64,000 nucleotides of DNA. Source: Bacteroidota bacterium. Its GTDB lineage: Bacteria; Bacteroidota; Bacteroidia; AKYH767-A; 2013-40CM-41-45. The notes below the pieces were generated by a model. That model had not been told where the DNA came from. It was given only the letters and a program-made list of their open reading frames with translations, and searched no databases. The stretch lies in the NCBI GenBank assembly GCA_016713765.1, contig JADJON010000003.1:248001-312000 (forward strand), written 5' to 3'. Both the position numbers and the translations under genes were made by a program. Of the stretch, positions 1 through 10,396 are shown one piece after another (within the stretch, counting starts at the first letter, position 1; each line of letters begins with the position of its first letter).

Positions 1-2208
<2,208 letters not shown>

Positions 2209-2598
2209 TTATCCAGGTTGTTGAATCAGTTCGGACCGGCCAGGGACGATCACAGCACTGCGATCCACAGCCGATAAGAATTCAAGAAGTGCAGCCATAT
2301 CCGCCTCCGTCAGGTCGTACGCCGGCATCCGTTCATTGCCGGTCCGAATGACGGCATTGGCCCAACGGCTTCCCTTGCCAGGCGTCGACATCAGCCGTGT
2401 CAGGTCCGGTCCGAGATAGCCGCCAAGACCGTACACCTGATGACAGGCGATGCAATTGTGTTGTTGAAATACTTTTTTCCCCGCCAATACCGTTTCGCTA
2501 TCGGTGATGGAAGGTTCCCGCGACGAAGCGCAATAGACCCAGACGGAATATCCGAGTGAAGCGACGAAGAGCGACAACCAGGCTAGTACCTTCCACAC
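2209..2598 (-). CDS. membrane-anchored monoheme cytochrome c, NorC-like
   Basis: A 129-residue protein with one N-terminal membrane anchor (about residues 3-24) and a single c-type heme site C49-I-A-C52-H53. This is followed by GLGGYLGPDLT and a plausible axial Met91 in RMPAY. The order heme site, GPDLT, RMPAY, short C-terminal helix is that of NorC, the small subunit of nitric oxide reductase. No NorB catalytic subunit lies in the window, so a role in NO reduction is inference; it could feed electrons to another terminal enzyme. The start used is GTG at 2598, 12 bp after the RIC stop. The gene sits between a nitrosative-stress repair protein and tyrosine phenol-lyase, all closely spaced and same strand. 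Confidence 0.75.
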   Translation of the reverse strand: MWKVLAWLSLFVASLGYSVWVYCASSREPSITDSETVLAGKKVFQQHNCIACHQVYGLGGYLGPDLTRLMSTPGKGSRWANAVIRTGNERMPAYDLTEADMAALLEFLSAVDRSAVIVPGRSELIQQPG

Positions 2599-2610
2599 GG
2601 CCCGGGAAGT

Positions 2611-3348
2611 TCAATTCAGGTTGATTGTTCCGATCGTTTGCTGCAACGCAACCGCTTTGGGAAACAAGAGGTTGTTCTCCAAATGAACGTGTTGGTGGAG
2701 ATCCTGTTCAAAGGCCTTTAACTCCTCAAATACGAGCCGGTACGTCGTGCAGGCATCATCCGGAGGCGTGTAAGCCGAAGAAAGTTGATGGATCTCGGCG
2801 AGCGCCGTCCCCGCTTCGTCGTGCTCGGCTTCCATCACATGGATAGGCGCCGTAATATAATGGCGATCCGGAATCCAGTGCATACTGGCACTTTGCGCTG
2901 CGCGTTCGATCTCCAGGATACGCGGAAAAAGGATACGCTCTTCCTTGAACATATGCTGATCCATGTCGTCCTTCACCTGTGCGAACAGGTGCTGAATACG
3001 GTGCAGCTCGGGATGTCGCTCCCCGTGCTTGCCGGCCACCTTTCGCAGGTGAGCATCCAGTAATGGCATCGCTGAACGTACATAGTGATGGTGCTTTCCG
3101 ATGATGTATTGCACCAACTCCTCCAGACTCAGGTGGTCGAACTCGGGGTATGTGGACAGGCCGCCTTCCAAGCGGGTAACTCGTTCCACTTCGGTGGTAA
3201 CCGTGTTCAACAATAACGGATCATTCTCACAGGCATCCTGCAAGGTGCGTTTGCCGCGACAGCAATAATCCAGTTTATGACGCTCGAAGACAGCGGCGGC
3301 CATGGGGTGCCGTGTCACGATTTCGGCCAGCGTTTGTTCTTTCAGCAT
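2611..3348 (-). CDS. ric: iron-sulfur cluster repair di-iron protein RIC (YtfE/ScdA family)
   Basis: A 245-residue protein with the two-part architecture of RIC. An N-terminal ScdA domain holds the Cys-Cys motif (DYCCRGKRTL, Cys29-Cys30). A hemerythrin-like di-iron domain runs from about residue 75 to the end, with HHHYVR, HMFKEERILFP, EAEHDEAG and HQHVHLENNLLFP supplying His and Glu ligands. The family repairs Fe-S clusters damaged by NO or peroxide in the cytoplasm. It heads a same-strand run with a NorC-like cytochrome, tyrosine phenol-lyase and a C-S lyase. Its promoter carries a perfect TGAC-N4-GTCA palindrome at 3398-3409, fitting redox or NO control by a Crp/Fnr protein. Confidence 0.93.
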   Translation of the reverse strand: MLKEQTLAEIVTRHPMAAAVFERHKLDYCCRGKRTLQDACENDPLLLNTVTTEVERVTRLEGGLSTYPEFDHLSLEELVQYIIGKHHHYVRSAMPLLDAHLRKVAGKHGERHPELHRIQHLFAQVKDDMDQHMFKEERILFPRILEIERAAQSASMHWIPDRHYITAPIHVMEAEHDEAGTALAEIHQLSSAYTPPDDACTTYRLVFEELKAFEQDLHQHVHLENNLLFPKAVALQQTIGTINLN

Positions 3349-3366
3349 GACAATAGCTTATGCGCG

Positions 3367-3409
3367 TAAAGTTCCTGTATACCAAAAGGAAAGTCGCTGA
3401 CACAAGTCA
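3367..3409 (-). promoter_or_regulatory. FNR-like operator and weak -7 box of the ric operon
   Basis: Perfect palindrome TGAC-ACAA-GTCA at 3398-3409, 50 bp upstream of the ric start. A weak -7 element (minus strand GAACTTTA, 3374-3367; 4 of 6 fixed positions of TAnnTTTG) lies at the same spacing, 36.5 bp from dyad centre to last base, seen at the better promoters of the set. The palindrome is directly visible; its use as an operator is inferred from recurrence. Confidence 0.6.
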
Positions 3410-3439
3410 TGCAATCCGCTACTCAAACACCCCTATTCG

Positions 3440-4315
3440 TCAGAATAAAGGTGTAGACGGCACATTCCGGGCATGGAACGCCAGGAGCGGAAGATGGGAA
3501 TGAAAAGCCAGCTTTCGGGTCAGGCTCTTACTGGTGAGTTTTTCGAAAAAGCCGCGACGACGCGTCGCCACAGCCAGCATATCCGCTTTCTCCGAGGTTA
3601 AGAAATCATTCAGTGCGCCTTCGAGCTCTTCCGCGTGTATCAGGTGAAAGCTGAATTTATCGTAGGGAATGCTGGCGACTACCTGAGCTTCAAACCAATC
3701 CAGCATCCGCTGTTCGATCCGGTTATGTCGGTTTTCTTCCACATGCACGACCATGATCTCCGGATTGAAGGAACGGAACATGTCCGCAAGCATATAGAGC
3801 GTCTGAAAATCGTTGTCCGCGTAATTCGTCGCGAAGACGATACGGGCGGGCGGTACAAACCGGGCATCTTCCGGAACCGCCAGTACCGGGCAATGGCAGT
3901 GACTGATGACGTCAGCAGTATTGCTGCCGATCAGCATACTCTGCAGACGTGTGGCACCTTTGGTACCCATGACCACCAAATCGAAATCTTCGTGCTCGAC
4001 CAGTTCCTTGATCTCATCCACTGCGAAACCGCTGCTGATACGAACATCGATGTTCAGATATCCGGTCTCGGACTGAAGCCGGTCGGCAAACTGGCGCAAC
4101 CGATCCTTCGACTCGCGTTCCAGATCGGTATTGGAAGCGGCGATCATCATCTCGTTAGAAGCGAGCACGGGTACCCGGCAAGCATGGTACAACACCACAC
4201 TGGAGGCCATGTTCCTTCCCAACTCAACGGCAAAACGCGCAGCATTGGCGGCATTTTCCGAAAAATCGGTGGGAACCAAAATCTTACGAATGGACCGGGC
4301 TTTTTGGATCGTCAT
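3440..4315 (-). CDS. universal stress protein, tandem UspA domains
   Basis: A 291-residue protein with two UspA domains (about 8-150 and 155-285). The first begins RKILVPTDFSENAANAARFA and has an intact ATP-binding signature G-T-K-G-x9-G-S (MGTKGATRLQSMLIGS). The second ends HSHLPLLAFHA and its glycine motif is degenerate (ATRRRGFFEKL). Such tandem cytoplasmic proteins are general stress and starvation factors in Bacteroidota, of unknown exact biochemistry. It is the first of four homologues in the window. It is divergent from a histidine kinase and preceded by a TGAC-CTTT-GTCA site with a perfect TAGTTTTG -7 box, placing the transcript start about 17 bp before the ATG. Confidence 0.92.
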   Translation of the reverse strand: MTIQKARSIRKILVPTDFSENAANAARFAVELGRNMASSVVLYHACRVPVLASNEMMIAASNTDLERESKDRLRQFADRLQSETGYLNIDVRISSGFAVDEIKELVEHEDFDLVVMGTKGATRLQSMLIGSNTADVISHCHCPVLAVPEDARFVPPARIVFATNYADNDFQTLYMLADMFRSFNPEIMVVHVEENRHNRIEQRMLDWFEAQVVASIPYDKFSFHLIHAEELEGALNDFLTSEKADMLAVATRRRGFFEKLTSKSLTRKLAFHSHLPLLAFHARNVPSTPLF

Positions 4316-4337
4316 AGTATTTCCCCTTTTCTGATTT

Positions 4338-4381
4338 CAAAACTATCGAAAGCAGTGACCCCGCCCCTATGACCTTTGTCA
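4338..4381 (-). promoter_or_regulatory. FNR-like operator with -7 box upstream of universal stress protein
   Basis: Perfect palindrome TGAC-CTTT-GTCA at 4370-4381 (extended ATGAC/GTCAT at 4369-4382). On the minus strand a perfect Bacteroidota -7 element TAGTTTTG occupies 4345-4338. The dyad centre is 37.5 bp from the last G of the box, equivalent to roughly -42 from the expected start of transcription, the position typical of FNR class II activation. Confidence 0.72.
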
Positions 4382-4451
4382 TTCATTATCATTGACCTAT
4401 GGCAGTTTTCCGGAAAGGACAAGTGCACTCCATTTTCTATTTTAAATCCAT

Positions 4452-4459
4452 TATTTTTG
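4452..4459 (+). promoter_or_regulatory. possible -7 box of the histidine kinase operon
   Basis: TATTTTTG matches TAnnTTTG 14 bp before the ATG at 4473. I see no convincing -33 TTTG and no TGAC-type palindrome at operator distance on this strand, so this is a weak call. It would leave a very short leader. Confidence 0.3.
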
Positions 4460-4472
4460 AAGAGGGATGCAA

Positions 4473-6392
4473 ATGAACGCTGTTCAAAAGAGGATACTCC
4501 TGACCGGGATCCTATTGGCGCTGGGTATTTTCGGTTTGGGGTACTACCTCGGGCCTGACTATCATCTGGAGTTCCTGTACTCGCTGGTGGTCTTGCTGAC
4601 CATTTTCGTACCTGGCAACCGCTCCACCTTCGATGCCAGTGTGGCGATGACGGGGCTGATCCTGGTCGGTTTCTTCCTGAGCAAGGACACGGTGGCGACC
4701 AACAACCGGGTGCTCTTCACTTTTTTTCCGGTGTTGATCATCTGGTCTTTCACGTTCGCCATTATCAAATACAAGCTGTCGCAGGAAAATCTGCTCAAAA
4801 GCACCGAACATCTCAATGCCATGTTCCGGTTTGCTACCGAAGGAATCCTGATCTCGAATTCCAAAGGCGTCATCGTGATGGCGAATCCCCGGGCCTGTCA
4901 GTTGTTCGGATATGATGCGGACGGGCTGAACAACCGATCCATCGAGGACCTTGTTCCTACCCGGTTTCGCGACCATCATGCCGGATTCCGGAAAGGCTAT
5001 ACGCAGGATCCCAAGAATCGTCCGATGGGAAAGGGCCGCGACCTTTTTGCTAAAAGAAGCGACGGCTCCGAGTTCCCGGTAGAGATAAGTCTCAGCACAT
5101 TCGTGATCAAGAAAGAAATGTTCGTCATCTCCTTCCTGATCGATATCACGGAGCGAAAGCTACAGGACGAACTGATCCGACAGGCGAACGAAGAACTGGA
5201 GCAACGGGTAGAGCAGCGTACCGCCGAACTTGCCGCCGCGAACCTCAGCCTGGCCACCGTGAACCGTACCCTCCACGGCGAAATGGCTACCCGCGCGAAA
5301 GTGGAAGAAGCCCTGCGCGACAGCGAACGACTATTCAATACGATCGCCCACAATTTTCCGGACGGGATCATTTGCGTATTGGACCGTAACCTGCGCGTGG
5401 TACTGATCGACGGGAACGCATTGCAGGACCTCGATATTCCCCGTGAAAAGCTAAACGGCAAGTCGTTACAGGACCTTCAATTCCTCCAATTGGATGATGA
5501 AACGAAGGAAAAATTCAGGCGGGTTTTCCAGTGGGAAACGGCTTATGTGGAATTCAGCTATGCCGATCAGCGCTTCGCGCTCAATGCTGTTCCGCTCCCC
5601 GACAACAAAGGTTTTGTCAAGGAGATCCTGTTGGTCATCCATAACGTGACCGAGATCCGGAAAGCGGAGCAGGAAATGAAAGCGTCGCTCGAAAAGGAGC
5701 GTTCCCTGAATGAAATGAAGTCGCGTTTCGTTTCGATCGCGTCGCACGAATTCCGCACCCCCCTGAGTACGATCCTCTCCTCCATTTCACTGGTCGACCG
5801 TTACCACCAGGCCGGTGAAAGCGAGAAAGCCCGGAAGCACGTCGAGCGAATCAAGACATCCGTCAAGAACCTGACGGAGATCCTGAACGATTTTCTTTCA
5901 CTGGAAAAACTGGAAGCCGGAAAGGTCGAAATTCATCCGGAGACTATAAACCTCGTGCGTTTTGCCGAGGATTTGTGTGAGGAACTTCAGGCCCTGGCAA
6001 AACCCGGACAGGTCATTCATTACCGGCACACCGGCGAAAAGGAGGACGTGGTATCCGACAAGCAACTGCTGCGGCCGATCTGCATCAACCTGCTCAACAA
6101 CGCGATAAAATACTCCCCGGAGAACAGCAGGATTTCGTTCACAACAGACACCCGGAACGGCATCCAACTGATCGTGGAGGACCAAGGTATGGGTATACCT
6201 CTGGAAGACCAACAGCACCTGTTCGACCGGTTCTTCAGGGCCGGAAACGTGACAGCCATCCAGGGGACCGGACTAGGCCTGAACATCGTCCGCAAATACG
6301 CGCGTCTGCTGGGCGGCGACATCCGGTTCACCAGTGAAGTCCAAAAAGGCACTACCTTTACCGTCAACCTCCCTGAAACGGCAACCGCCTAA
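4473..6392 (+). CDS. membrane PAS-domain sensor histidine kinase
   Basis: About 639 residues. The N-terminus has several hydrophobic membrane segments (about residues 7-105). Next come a PAS domain with LFGYDADGLNNRSIEDLVP and a PAC-like end, a coiled coil (ANEELEQRVEQRTAELAAAN), a second PAS domain, and a HisKA domain with the phosphorylated His near residue 425 (IASHEFRTPLST). The HATPase has N box NNAIKYSPE, G1 EDQGMGIP and G2 GTGLGLNIV. I prefer the ATG at 4473 over 4467 because GAGG lies 7 bp before it. It is followed after 2 bp by a receiver-CRP fusion regulator, its obvious partner. It is divergent from a universal stress protein, and the signal sensed by the PAS domains is unknown. 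Confidence 0.93.
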   Translation: MNAVQKRILLTGILLALGIFGLGYYLGPDYHLEFLYSLVVLLTIFVPGNRSTFDASVAMTGLILVGFFLSKDTVATNNRVLFTFFPVLIIWSFTFAIIKYKLSQENLLKSTEHLNAMFRFATEGILISNSKGVIVMANPRACQLFGYDADGLNNRSIEDLVPTRFRDHHAGFRKGYTQDPKNRPMGKGRDLFAKRSDGSEFPVEISLSTFVIKKEMFVISFLIDITERKLQDELIRQANEELEQRVEQRTAELAAANLSLATVNRTLHGEMATRAKVEEALRDSERLFNTIAHNFPDGIICVLDRNLRVVLIDGNALQDLDIPREKLNGKSLQDLQFLQLDDETKEKFRRVFQWETAYVEFSYADQRFALNAVPLPDNKGFVKEILLVIHNVTEIRKAEQEMKASLEKERSLNEMKSRFVSIASHEFRTPLSTILSSISLVDRYHQAGESEKARKHVERIKTSVKNLTEILNDFLSLEKLEAGKVEIHPETINLVRFAEDLCEELQALAKPGQVIHYRHTGEKEDVVSDKQLLRPICINLLNNAIKYSPENSRISFTTDTRNGIQLIVEDQGMGIPLEDQQHLFDRFFRAGNVTAIQGTGLGLNIVRKYARLLGGDIRFTSEVQKGTTFTVNLPETATA

Positions 6393-6394
6393 CT

Positions 6395-7453
6395 ATGAAG
6401 AAGATCCTACTGATTGAAGACAATGCCGACATGCGGGAAAATACCGCAGAAATCCTCGAGCTGGCCAATTACAAAGTGATATCGGCTCCGAATGGCCGTG
6501 TAGGCGTGGAGAAAGCCTCCAAAGAAAATCCGGACCTGATCATTTGCGACATCATGATGCCGGAGTTGGATGGGTATGGCGTATTGTACCTGCTTTCCAA
6601 AAATCCGTCGACCGCCAGCATTCCCTTCATCTTTCTTACGGCTAAAGCCGAGAAAGCCGACCTGAGAAAAGGCATGAGCATGGGCGCCGACGATTACCTC
6701 ACCAAGCCCTTCGAAGAGATGGAACTGTTGAACGCGGTCGAAGCACGCCTGCGGAAGAGTGACGTATTCAGGAAGGAATTCACGAAGAACATCGAGGGGC
6801 TCAGCGAATTCCTGGCACAAGCCCGCGGCCTCGAAGAGTTAAGCAGGCTTTCGGCCGACCGCAAAGTCCACCACTTCAAAAAGAAGGAAATGATCTACAT
6901 GGAAGGCGACGAGCCCAACGGGATCATTTTCGTCGTGAAAGGACGTATCAAGACCTACAAGACCAACGAAGACGGCAAGGAATTCATTACCGGCATCCAT
7001 AAGGAAGGCGATTTCCTGGGTTACATCGATCTGATCGAGAACACCGAGTACCGCGAATCAGCCGAAGCGATGGACGAAGCGGAAGTGACGATCATCCCCC
7101 GACAGGATTTCTTCTCGTTGCTCTACTCGAACCGCGATGTGGCGGCCAAGTTCATCAAATTGCTTTCCAACAACCTGCAGGAAACGGAAGACCGGTTGCT
7201 CAACCTCGCGTATAATTCCGTACGGAAACGGGTAGCCGACGCGTTGATCACGCTGCAGCAGCGCTACCATACCGCCAAGGATCAGAACTCCGGGTTTTCC
7301 GTTTCGCGTGAAGATCTCGCCAGTATGGTCGGAACGGCCACCGAATCGGTCATCCGTACCTTGTCTGACTTCAAGGAAGAAAAGCTGATCGACATCAAGG
7401 AGAAGAATATCTTCATCCTGAATCCGGACCGGCTTTCACGCATGAAGAACTGA
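6395..7453 (+). CDS. response regulator: receiver domain fused to CRP/FNR-type cNMP domain and HTH
   Basis: A 352-residue single polypeptide combining three modules. A CheY-like receiver (1-120) has acidic pocket E8-D9, phospho-acceptor Asp52 (ICDIMMPELDG), the switch FLTA and the LTKPF lysine. A linker with a CRP-like cyclic-nucleotide fold follows (about 145-260: MEGDEPNGIIFVVKGRI, GDFLGYIDLIE). The C-terminal winged helix has recognition helix TATESVIRTLSDF. The kinase 2 bp upstream presumably phosphorylates Asp52. The effector pocket lacks a clear R-S/T cAMP motif (NTEYRESAEAM), so ligand binding is uncertain. The helix keeps the Glu and Arg of the E-x-x-S-R FNR pattern but has Ile in place of Ser. 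It is one of two candidate binders of the TGAC-N4-GTCA sites. Confidence 0.92.
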   Translation: MKKILLIEDNADMRENTAEILELANYKVISAPNGRVGVEKASKENPDLIICDIMMPELDGYGVLYLLSKNPSTASIPFIFLTAKAEKADLRKGMSMGADDYLTKPFEEMELLNAVEARLRKSDVFRKEFTKNIEGLSEFLAQARGLEELSRLSADRKVHHFKKKEMIYMEGDEPNGIIFVVKGRIKTYKTNEDGKEFITGIHKEGDFLGYIDLIENTEYRESAEAMDEAEVTIIPRQDFFSLLYSNRDVAAKFIKLLSNNLQETEDRLLNLAYNSVRKRVADALITLQQRYHTAKDQNSGFSVSREDLASMVGTATESVIRTLSDFKEEKLIDIKEKNIFILNPDRLSRMKN

Positions 7454-7468
7454 ACGGCTGTTAGCCAC

Positions 7469-7516
7469 GAAGCGCGTGAACGATCATCCCTCCCCGGATG
7501 AAACGCCACGCGCTTC
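7469..7516. terminator. long intergenic hairpin between convergent genes
   Basis: GAAGCGCGTG at 7469-7478 pairs perfectly with CACGCGCTTC at 7507-7516. Inside lies a second stem, TCATCC/GGATGA. It sits between the regulator stop and the convergent 7553-7978 gene. No T-tract follows, so a Rho-independent terminator is only a possibility. Confidence 0.4.
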
Positions 7517-7552
7517 TCACACAACGGCTGCCGACCGAAATCGGCGAACCGT

Positions 7553-7978
7553 CTATTCCCCCTTCTCTATTTCATATATCTTCCTTTTAATCTCCCGGTA
7601 GTCACGTTTTACATCGTGGAACCTGGAGCGGATCCTGTAGTGTTCCTGCATGAAAGCAGCCGTTGATTCGGGCGCTTGAACATTCGAAGCAGTGGCGAGG
7701 CGCTCGTCGTGCCGATCGATCTCTTTATATAAATCGTGCACAATCAGTTTTTCCATGTGCACCAGATGATCCAACAACACTGACACCTTCTTTGCAACGG
7801 CATGATCCTGTTTTCGCTTGAGGATGAGTCGTTCCAGAAAGCGCAGCTCGTCCGTCCAAAATGCGATCTCCTCCTTCCACGCGACCGACTCCTCGTGGCA
7901 GGCATTGACCGGCGCACCACGCTCCAAAGCGATCTCGGTTTCCGTTGTTGATTTCATGGCGATGCGCTCTTCGATCAT
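7553..7978 (-). CDS. hypothetical charged helical protein coupled to Hsp20
   Basis: A 141-residue soluble protein without a signal peptide. It is rich in Glu, Lys, Arg and His and predicted mostly helical (WKEEIAFWTDELRFLERLI; HDVKRDYREIKRKIYEIEK at the C-terminus). I recognise no named domain. Its ATG overlaps the Hsp20 stop (ATGA, 7975-7978), so translation is probably coupled and the two share the TGAC-type promoter upstream of hsp20. An internal ATG at 7957 is an alternative start. A chaperone-partner or stress role is suggested only by context. Confidence 0.72.
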   Translation of the reverse strand: MIEERIAMKSTTETEIALERGAPVNACHEESVAWKEEIAFWTDELRFLERLILKRKQDHAVAKKVSVLLDHLVHMEKLIVHDLYKEIDRHDERLATASNVQAPESTAAFMQEHYRIRSRFHDVKRDYREIKRKIYEIEKGE

Positions 7979-8409
7979 TTAACCGCGATCTCGCGGCCCT
8001 TCGCTGTTACCGTCTGCTTTTTGGCTACGAGCAGCTTCAGGATTCCGTCAGCGTAACTGGCTTGAATATCCTCTTCTTTGACATCCTGCGGGAGCGCGAA
8101 TGATCTTGAGAACGACTGGTAGTTGAATTCGCGACGCGTATACTCGCCCTCCTTCGTTTCCTTCTCCGACTTCTGTTCCGAGGAGATCGTCAGGATACCG
8201 TGCTCCACACGAATTTTGAAATCCTCTTTCTTCAGACCGGGTGCCGCGACTTCGATTTCATACTGGTCCTTACCGTCCTTCACATTGACAGCCGGCATCC
8301 AGTCCTTTCTGAAATAGTCGTCGAAACCGAGCTTATCCGTTTCGAAGAAATCCGACAACAACGAACGCATTGCCGGGAATTGGCCGATGGGTTTGCGCAT
8401 GAGTGACAT
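7975..8409 (-). CDS. small heat shock protein, Hsp20/alpha-crystallin family
   Basis: A 144-residue protein with an N-terminal arm (RKPIGQFPAMRSLLSDFF) and an alpha-crystallin domain from about residue 38. Visible blocks are PAVNVKDGKDQYEIEVAAPG, GILTISSEQKSEKE and SFALPQDVKEEDIQASYADGIL. The C-terminal tail has an I-x-V motif (REIAVK) of the kind that docks in oligomers. These are ATP-independent holdase chaperones. The promoter has a TGAC/T-type palindrome at 8473-8484 and a perfect TAACTTTG -7 box at 8449-8442, placing Hsp20 in the putative regulon. A small hypothetical protein overlaps downstream. Confidence 0.95.
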   Translation of the reverse strand: MSLMRKPIGQFPAMRSLLSDFFETDKLGFDDYFRKDWMPAVNVKDGKDQYEIEVAAPGLKKEDFKIRVEHGILTISSEQKSEKETKEGEYTRREFNYQSFSRSFALPQDVKEEDIQASYADGILKLLVAKKQTVTAKGREIAVK

Positions 8410-8441
8410 GGTTGTTGTTTTTAAGAATGAGATTTACCAAC

Positions 8442-8484
8442 CAAAGTTATGGGCAGGCGAGCTGTTCGAGAATGACATTCATCA
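8442..8484 (-). promoter_or_regulatory. FNR-like operator with perfect -7 box upstream of hsp20
   Basis: Operator 8473-8484, read on the minus strand as TGAT-GAAT-GTCA (7 of 8 fixed bases of TGAC-N4-GTCA). Minus-strand -7 element TAACTTTG at 8449-8442 is a perfect TAnnTTTG. Dyad centre to last G is 36.5 bp. Confidence 0.7.
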
Positions 8485-8567
8485 GGTTGACGAAGGGTCC
8501 ATACACCTTGTCTACCGTCCTTTGAATCAGGCATCCACTGCGGGTTGACTCGGAGCCGGGAATCGTT

Positions 8568-9431
8568 TCAAGGCTTCCGTTCCCCGGAAGGTACCGGTTG
8601 ATCCATTCTTCGAATGGCCAGCAACGGAATCTTGGACTGATGCGACATCATCCGGGTGACACTCTGGTTAAAAAGCGTTTCACCCAAACGCCGGGGATGG
8701 GTGAACATCACCAGCAGATCAGCCGGTTGTTTTTTCAGGAAGGTCTCCAATCCTTTCGTGATGCTGGGGTTCTTTGCGATGAAGCCCGAGAGTTTCGGAT
8801 ACTTCACACGCCGGCGGATCCGTCGCGTCATCTCTTCGATCGCTTCGTCGGAATGCAAGAGGTGCTTATCATCGACGTAAATAAACGAGAGCTCGGCGCC
8901 GAATTTTGCCGCGAACGGCGTCACGGTCATGGCTGAAGCCAGGTTATCTTCCTGCAGGTCGGTCGCGAAAGCGATCCTGTTGATCCCGTTGAATTTCGCT
9001 TCTTTGGGAATACACAGCACTGGACAATCCGCGTCGCGGATAACCGCTGCGGTCGTACTGCCGATCAGTAAACGACTGAGCTTACTGGTGCCGGTAGCGC
9101 CCATCACAATCATATCGGCATGGATGTCGCGGGCGGCATCGAGTATTCGCTCTGAACCCAAGCCGGCCAACAACTTCGTTTCGGTTGCAAGGCGGGGGTG
9201 GATTTTTTCGAGCTGTTGCACCAATTTATCCAATTTCTTTTGGGCAGCCAGCTTAATCTGCTGCTTCGCGTCACGAATGCTCGTCAAAGGAGCACTCGAA
9301 AACACGACAGGAGATTCATACGCGTGCAACAGCACCAGGCGGGCGTTGATTTGTTCGGACAATGCGGCTGCATAAGCGACGGCATGGCCGGCAGCGGGCG
9401 AGAAATCCGTAGGGCAGAGGATCTGGTTCAT
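8568..9431 (-). CDS. universal stress protein, tandem UspA domains
   Basis: A 287-residue cytoplasmic protein starting MNQILCPTDFSPAAGHAVAYA. It has two UspA folds. The first carries an intact ATP signature (MGATGTSKLSRLLIGSTTAAV, G-x2-G-x9-G-S, about residues 110-130) and ends DADCPVLCIPK. The second is degenerate at that motif (FTHPRRLGETLF) but ends SKIPLLAIRR. It is divergently transcribed from another universal stress gene at 9569, and the 137-bp gap contains two operator-like palindromes, one properly spaced for each direction. The exact role of the family is unresolved beyond stress and starvation survival. Confidence 0.92.
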   Translation of the reverse strand: MNQILCPTDFSPAAGHAVAYAAALSEQINARLVLLHAYESPVVFSSAPLTSIRDAKQQIKLAAQKKLDKLVQQLEKIHPRLATETKLLAGLGSERILDAARDIHADMIVMGATGTSKLSRLLIGSTTAAVIRDADCPVLCIPKEAKFNGINRIAFATDLQEDNLASAMTVTPFAAKFGAELSFIYVDDKHLLHSDEAIEEMTRRIRRRVKYPKLSGFIAKNPSITKGLETFLKKQPADLLVMFTHPRRLGETLFNQSVTRMMSHQSKIPLLAIRRMDQPVPSGERKP

Positions 9432-9447
9432 CGGGGAGGATTTTATG

Positions 9448-9489
9448 CAATTTGTTAAGGTTTTTCGGGATGCTCTATGACCCCAGTCA
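9448..9489 (-). promoter_or_regulatory. FNR-like operator upstream of the leftward universal stress gene
   Basis: Perfect palindrome TGAC-CCCA-GTCA at 9478-9489, 47 bp upstream of the start at 9431. The -7 region is weak (minus strand ACAAATTG ending at 9448, keeping only the TTG). Centre-to-end spacing is 35.5 bp, close to the other sites. Confidence 0.6.
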
Positions 9490-9499
9490 GGTAGGGCCT

Positions 9500-9541
9500 T
9501 GATTGCGGTCAGTGAAACTTCGGAGGGAAAACGTACATTGG
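9500..9541 (+). promoter_or_regulatory. FNR-like operator and -7 box upstream of the rightward universal stress gene
   Basis: TGAT-TGCG-GTCA at 9500-9511 (7 of 8) with TACATTGG at 9534-9541 (5 of 6 fixed bases of TAnnTTTG). Dyad centre to last G is 35.5 bp, and the box lies 28 bp before the ATG at 9569. The sequence around it, CTTGAT-N4-GTCAG, is nearly the same as the site at 22558. Confidence 0.62.
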
Positions 9542-9568
9542 ATTAAATTACTAAATGCTCCTGATTTC

Positions 9569-10396
9569 ATGAAATCCATTCTGGTTCCTACCGATTTTTC
9601 AGATGCCGCCTTACACGCCGCGCTTTTCGCCGCCTCCCTGGCTCGGGATACCGGAACCGATTTGCATCTGCTCAATGTTTACCACCTGCCCAATCCGCTA
9701 AAAACCCTGCCGATTGAACTGATCGTAACACCCGATGAACTCAAATCGGATACCGAATCCGCACTCAAACAGATCGCACAAGAACTGCGGTCTTCCGTCG
9801 GAGCCTCCTTGAACATTACACTTGCGAGCAGAAACGGTGAAACCCGGCGAGCGATAAACGACTACGCTACCTATGCAGGAGCCGGACTGATCGTAACGGG
9901 AATGAAAGGCAAAAACGCGGTGCAGGAAAGGCTGATTGGAAATACCGCGCTGGAATTATTGCGCAGCAGTACTGTTCCGGTGTTGAGCATTCCACAAACG
10001 GCGGAATATCGGCAACTGAAAACACTATTATTCGCAACGGACGGCAAGTCCATCCCGGATCCGGAATCCGTCACACTGCTCAGGAATCTGTTGAACCACC
10101 ATCCTGCAGGATTGCACATCGGATGCGTTCAATCGCCGCATGACAACTTTGACCGGGATCAACTCATGACCAGCCTCAACCCGCTTCTTTCGGGCATGCA
10201 AGCGACCTGGCATTTTCTGTCCGACGATGATGAAAATACCGCGCTTGAAAAGCTCGGCCGGGAGATCGGTGCCGACTGGCTCGCCCTCCTGCCTCAAAAG
10301 CACAGTTTATTCAGCAGGATTTTCCAGCAAAACCACACGCGCCAACTAGCCCTGCATGCCGGCCTGCCGATTTTGGCATTGAGAAACGAAAGGTGA
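9569..10396 (+). CDS. universal stress protein, tandem UspA domains
   Basis: A 275-residue protein from the ATG at 9569 (MKSILVPTDFSDAALHAALFA). An upstream in-frame ATG at 9503 would run through the predicted operator and promoter and is rejected. The first UspA domain has G-M-K-G-x9-G-N (TGMKGKNAVQERLIGNT) and ends STVPVLSIPQ. The second domain is divergent and ends AGLPILALRNER. It is third of the four homologues and shares a divergent intergenic region with the second. A YtxH protein gene follows 60 bp downstream with its own -7 box, so cotranscription is possible but not required. Confidence 0.9.
   Translation: MKSILVPTDFSDAALHAALFAASLARDTGTDLHLLNVYHLPNPLKTLPIELIVTPDELKSDTESALKQIAQELRSSVGASLNITLASRNGETRRAINDYATYAGAGLIVTGMKGKNAVQERLIGNTALELLRSSTVPVLSIPQTAEYRQLKTLLFATDGKSIPDPESVTLLRNLLNHHPAGLHIGCVQSPHDNFDRDQLMTSLNPLLSGMQATWHFLSDDDENTALEKLGREIGADWLALLPQKHSLFSRIFQQNHTRQLALHAGLPILALRNER

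Noticed and set aside
7469..7516. Hairpin as a small RNA or riboswitch
   Set aside because: No conserved aptamer-like sequence and no downstream gene in the right orientation; best left as a terminator-like structure.
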